The notes under the pieces are model-generated. The model saw only the letters and a list, made by a program, of their open reading frames with translations. It searched no databases and was not told the origin of the DNA. From Saccharomycopsis fibuligera x Saccharomycopsis cf. fibuligera (taxonomy: Eukaryota > Ascomycota > Saccharomycetes > Ascoideales > Saccharomycopsidaceae): a DNA stretch of 64,000 nucleotides. The translations under genes and the position numbers were made by a program. Shown here one piece after another: positions 62,433 through 64,000 of this stretch (the stretch's first letter is position 1; each line of letters starts with the position of its first letter). The DNA lies in NCBI GenBank assembly GCA_001936135.1, contig CP012809.1:1351501-1415500 (forward strand), read 5' to 3'.

Positions 62433-63812
62433 TCAGCGTTTTAATTGATTTTTTGTTTGGTTGGTTATTTGGTTGGTTTGTTATTTGGTTGGTTGTTTGG
62501 TTGGCTTGATGTTATTCTATGTAGTATGGTATGATCTAAAATAAGCGGTAATGATCACCAATGTATGCAAGCTTACAATTGTGCCTGCCAACAATGCTGG
62601 CAACTCCCTATTTGCAAAAAAAAAAAAAAAAAATGCTTCCTTCTCTATGGAATATTCATTAGTATACTCAACTTTTTATACAGTTCTACTGTTGCTATTT
62701 GTTTCTACCTTTCTTATGAAGTGAACTTATAGTATAGTATAGTATAGTATAGTCTCATTTGATATCAAGTTAAAATAATAGTTAGATTAGTTATCAACGT
62801 AGCAAGTCCATTAACAATATTGTTGATATATGTTGAGCACATTTCCAATTGTTTTTGCTACTGCTTCTTTGTCTGTTTTATAAAAATCATCCTTATTCTA
62901 AATGAATTGTTTCAACTACTGATGAAATGACATTTATTTTAAATAAATTAAATGGATTAATAAGATTAAAAGTTGAAAATTTTAAAAAAGGATGTGATTG
63001 TATAAACATTAAATTTCAAGAAGCTGATTATAATATATCTATATATGATCCTTATTTTTCAGGTTTAATTGACACTTAACGATATCCATTACCACTATTA
63101 GTCTTTTTTTTTTAAAAAAAAATCTAACCCTTCTTCAGTAATGCGTAAGGTGTAATTGTGATATTTAGTTTATTTATATGACAATATGACAACAAAAATC
63201 TAATTAAAATTGATAACTACCCATTAACGAAAAAGTTCTATATATATAATTGTGTAAACACGATTCGTCTAAAGTCCTGCGGCCAGGTTGTTCTAAAAAT
63301 TGAGAAAACAGAATAACAAATAAAATGGGATGAAATGAAGTAACAATGTCAAATGAGAGCAAAAAGGGCTGAAGAATAAAATGAAAAGAAAAAAATCAAC
63401 AAAAAACGACCTCCGGGACGTTTTGCTATATTTAAAAAAAAAAAAAAAAAGAAAGGCTGAAGTTGATGTAGAAACACAAATATAAAATGCGAAATGCTCA
63501 AATCTAAAACTAACGGGGCCTTGATTATCCTTTTTTTAATTGAAGAATATTAGAAAAACAAACTTTTGAGAAGGCGTAACAAACAAACAAACTGAACAGA
63601 AAAATAGAAAAGGAGCAGAAAATAAAATAAAACATTTGGAAGTGTGGTTTGGTAGAAATAGTATTCGTTAATGGAGTGGTGTAGTGAGAGAGGAGAGGAA
63701 AAGTTGTAAAGGATACGAAAATCGTAGCTTTACAAAAGCAGAGGATAAGTAAGAAGAAGGATACAGTGGAAAGCTGAGAACAAAATGAAAAAGTTATGTT
63801 GGCCTACAAGAC
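62433..63812. other. 1.4-kb convergent spacer with a mitochondrial DNA insertion
   Basis: The spacer lies between TSC1 (+) and the ferric reductase fragment (-). Besides the LAGLIDADG-like piece, it has TTTGGTTGG repeats (62453-62505), an AGTAT array (62732-62752), a T-A inverted homopolymer (63102-63122) and an A/G-rich stretch (63300-63780), the likely 3' UTR side of the reductase gene. Confidence 0.65.
62921..63076 (+). pseudogene. Nuclear insertion of mitochondrial DNA: fragment of a group I intron LAGLIDADG endonuclease/maturase
   Basis: One frame over these bases encodes about 52 residues, including ILNKLNGLIRLKVENF and EADYNISIYDPYFSGLID. This is the region before, and including most of, the first LAGLIDADG motif (YFSGLIDTDGS) of mitochondrial cox1/cob intron endonucleases. 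The match stops abruptly after DPYFSGLIDT, where the frame meets TAA and the base composition returns to nuclear style. The segment is over 75 percent A+T with almost exclusively A/T third positions, unlike the neighbouring genes. It has no promoter or start of its own and is best explained as a nuclear mitochondrial DNA fragment (NUMT). The left boundary is uncertain and may lie as far as ~62880. Confidence 0.75.
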
Positions 63813-64000
63813 TCACCAAACCTGGGATTCCTCAAAATAATCAACCCTACCATGATGTTGATCAAGATTAGCAGCAATTACTTTTCTCAATTGATCACAC
63901 ATTATTCCTGGACCACAACAAGAAATTGAAATTGATCCCAATTCCTCAGCAAAACTCGCCTTTATTATATTTTCTAAATTTGGTCTACCAAGCACCACTT
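63813..64000 (-). CDS. Ferric/cupric reductase (FRE family), C-terminal fragment running off the window
   Basis: The frame is open to the right edge and ends at the TGA read at 63813-63815. The visible ~62 residues form the end of the NADPH-binding domain. GRPNLENII comes first, then ISISCCGPGIMCDQLRKVIA, with the CGP motif that contacts the nicotinamide, and the terminal VDYFEESQVW, typical of FRE ferric reductases. These plasma-membrane flavocytochromes reduce Fe3+ or Cu2+ before uptake; CTG-clade yeasts have many paralogs, so none is named. The double Cys of SCCGPG is slightly unusual. The start lies beyond base 64000. Confidence 0.85.
   Translation of the reverse strand, partial: VVLGRPNLENIIKASFAEELGSISISCCGPGIMCDQLRKVIAANLDQHHGRVDYFEESQVW

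Overview
This window is nuclear DNA from a budding yeast. It has short TATA-driven genes, few introns (with GTAAGT/GTATGT donors and TACTAAC branch points), long A/T homopolymers and microsatellites, and proteins with large poly-Q, poly-N and Ser-rich stretches. The gene set (SKN7, USB1, VPS54, HTM1, GUS1, IPP1, TRP1, UBA3, PMT4, a GPI-anchored microprotein, a ferric-reductase C-terminus and a TSC1/hamartin gene that Saccharomyces lacks) fits the Saccharomycotina CTG clade. One codon supports this directly: in the flavodoxin-like gene, CTG at 24123-24125 falls where relatives have the conserved Ser of the FVST motif. Codons CTG should therefore be read as Ser. I favour the Candida parapsilosis/Lodderomyces side of the clade from base composition and low-complexity load, but that is inference only.

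Layout: 1-8 kb holds the tail of an unknown acidic protein, GYP5 (Rab GAP), USB1 (U6 snRNA 3'-end processing) and an amino acid permease. 8-21 kb is gene-poor. It has a 64-residue GPI-type cell-wall protein between two spacers of about 2.6 kb, a glutathione-peroxidase-like gene that has lost its catalytic Cys and carries a frame break, a 4.2-kb gene-free divergent region, and YPI1 (PP1 inhibitor). 21-33 kb holds a spliced OPA3-family gene, a flavodoxin-like quinone reductase, VPS54 (GARP tether) and SKN7 (HSF-type response regulator). 33-43 kb holds HTM1 (ER mannosidase-like), a gene with a weakly Gag-like segment, and an unrecognised 337-residue protein.

43-64 kb is denser: a two-intron SPO12-like gene, GUS1, IPP1 (with a frame break in this copy), TRP1, UBA3, a secreted metallophosphoesterase, PMT4, a YJR142W-type Nudix hydrolase and TSC1. 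Next comes a short AT-rich piece of mitochondrial LAGLIDADG-intron coding sequence in nuclear DNA, and then the C-terminus of a ferric reductase running off the right edge.

The genes do not form one pathway. Recurrent themes are ER/Golgi protein handling (PMT4, HTM1, VPS54, GYP5) and amino-acid supply (permease, TRP1, GUS1). TRP1/UBA3 and GUS1 upstream regions share a GGGTG-N4-CACCC inverted motif. The main points worth checking are the two small spliced genes, the inactive-looking peroxidase, the mitochondrial insertion, the frame break in essential IPP1, and the large gene-free spacers.
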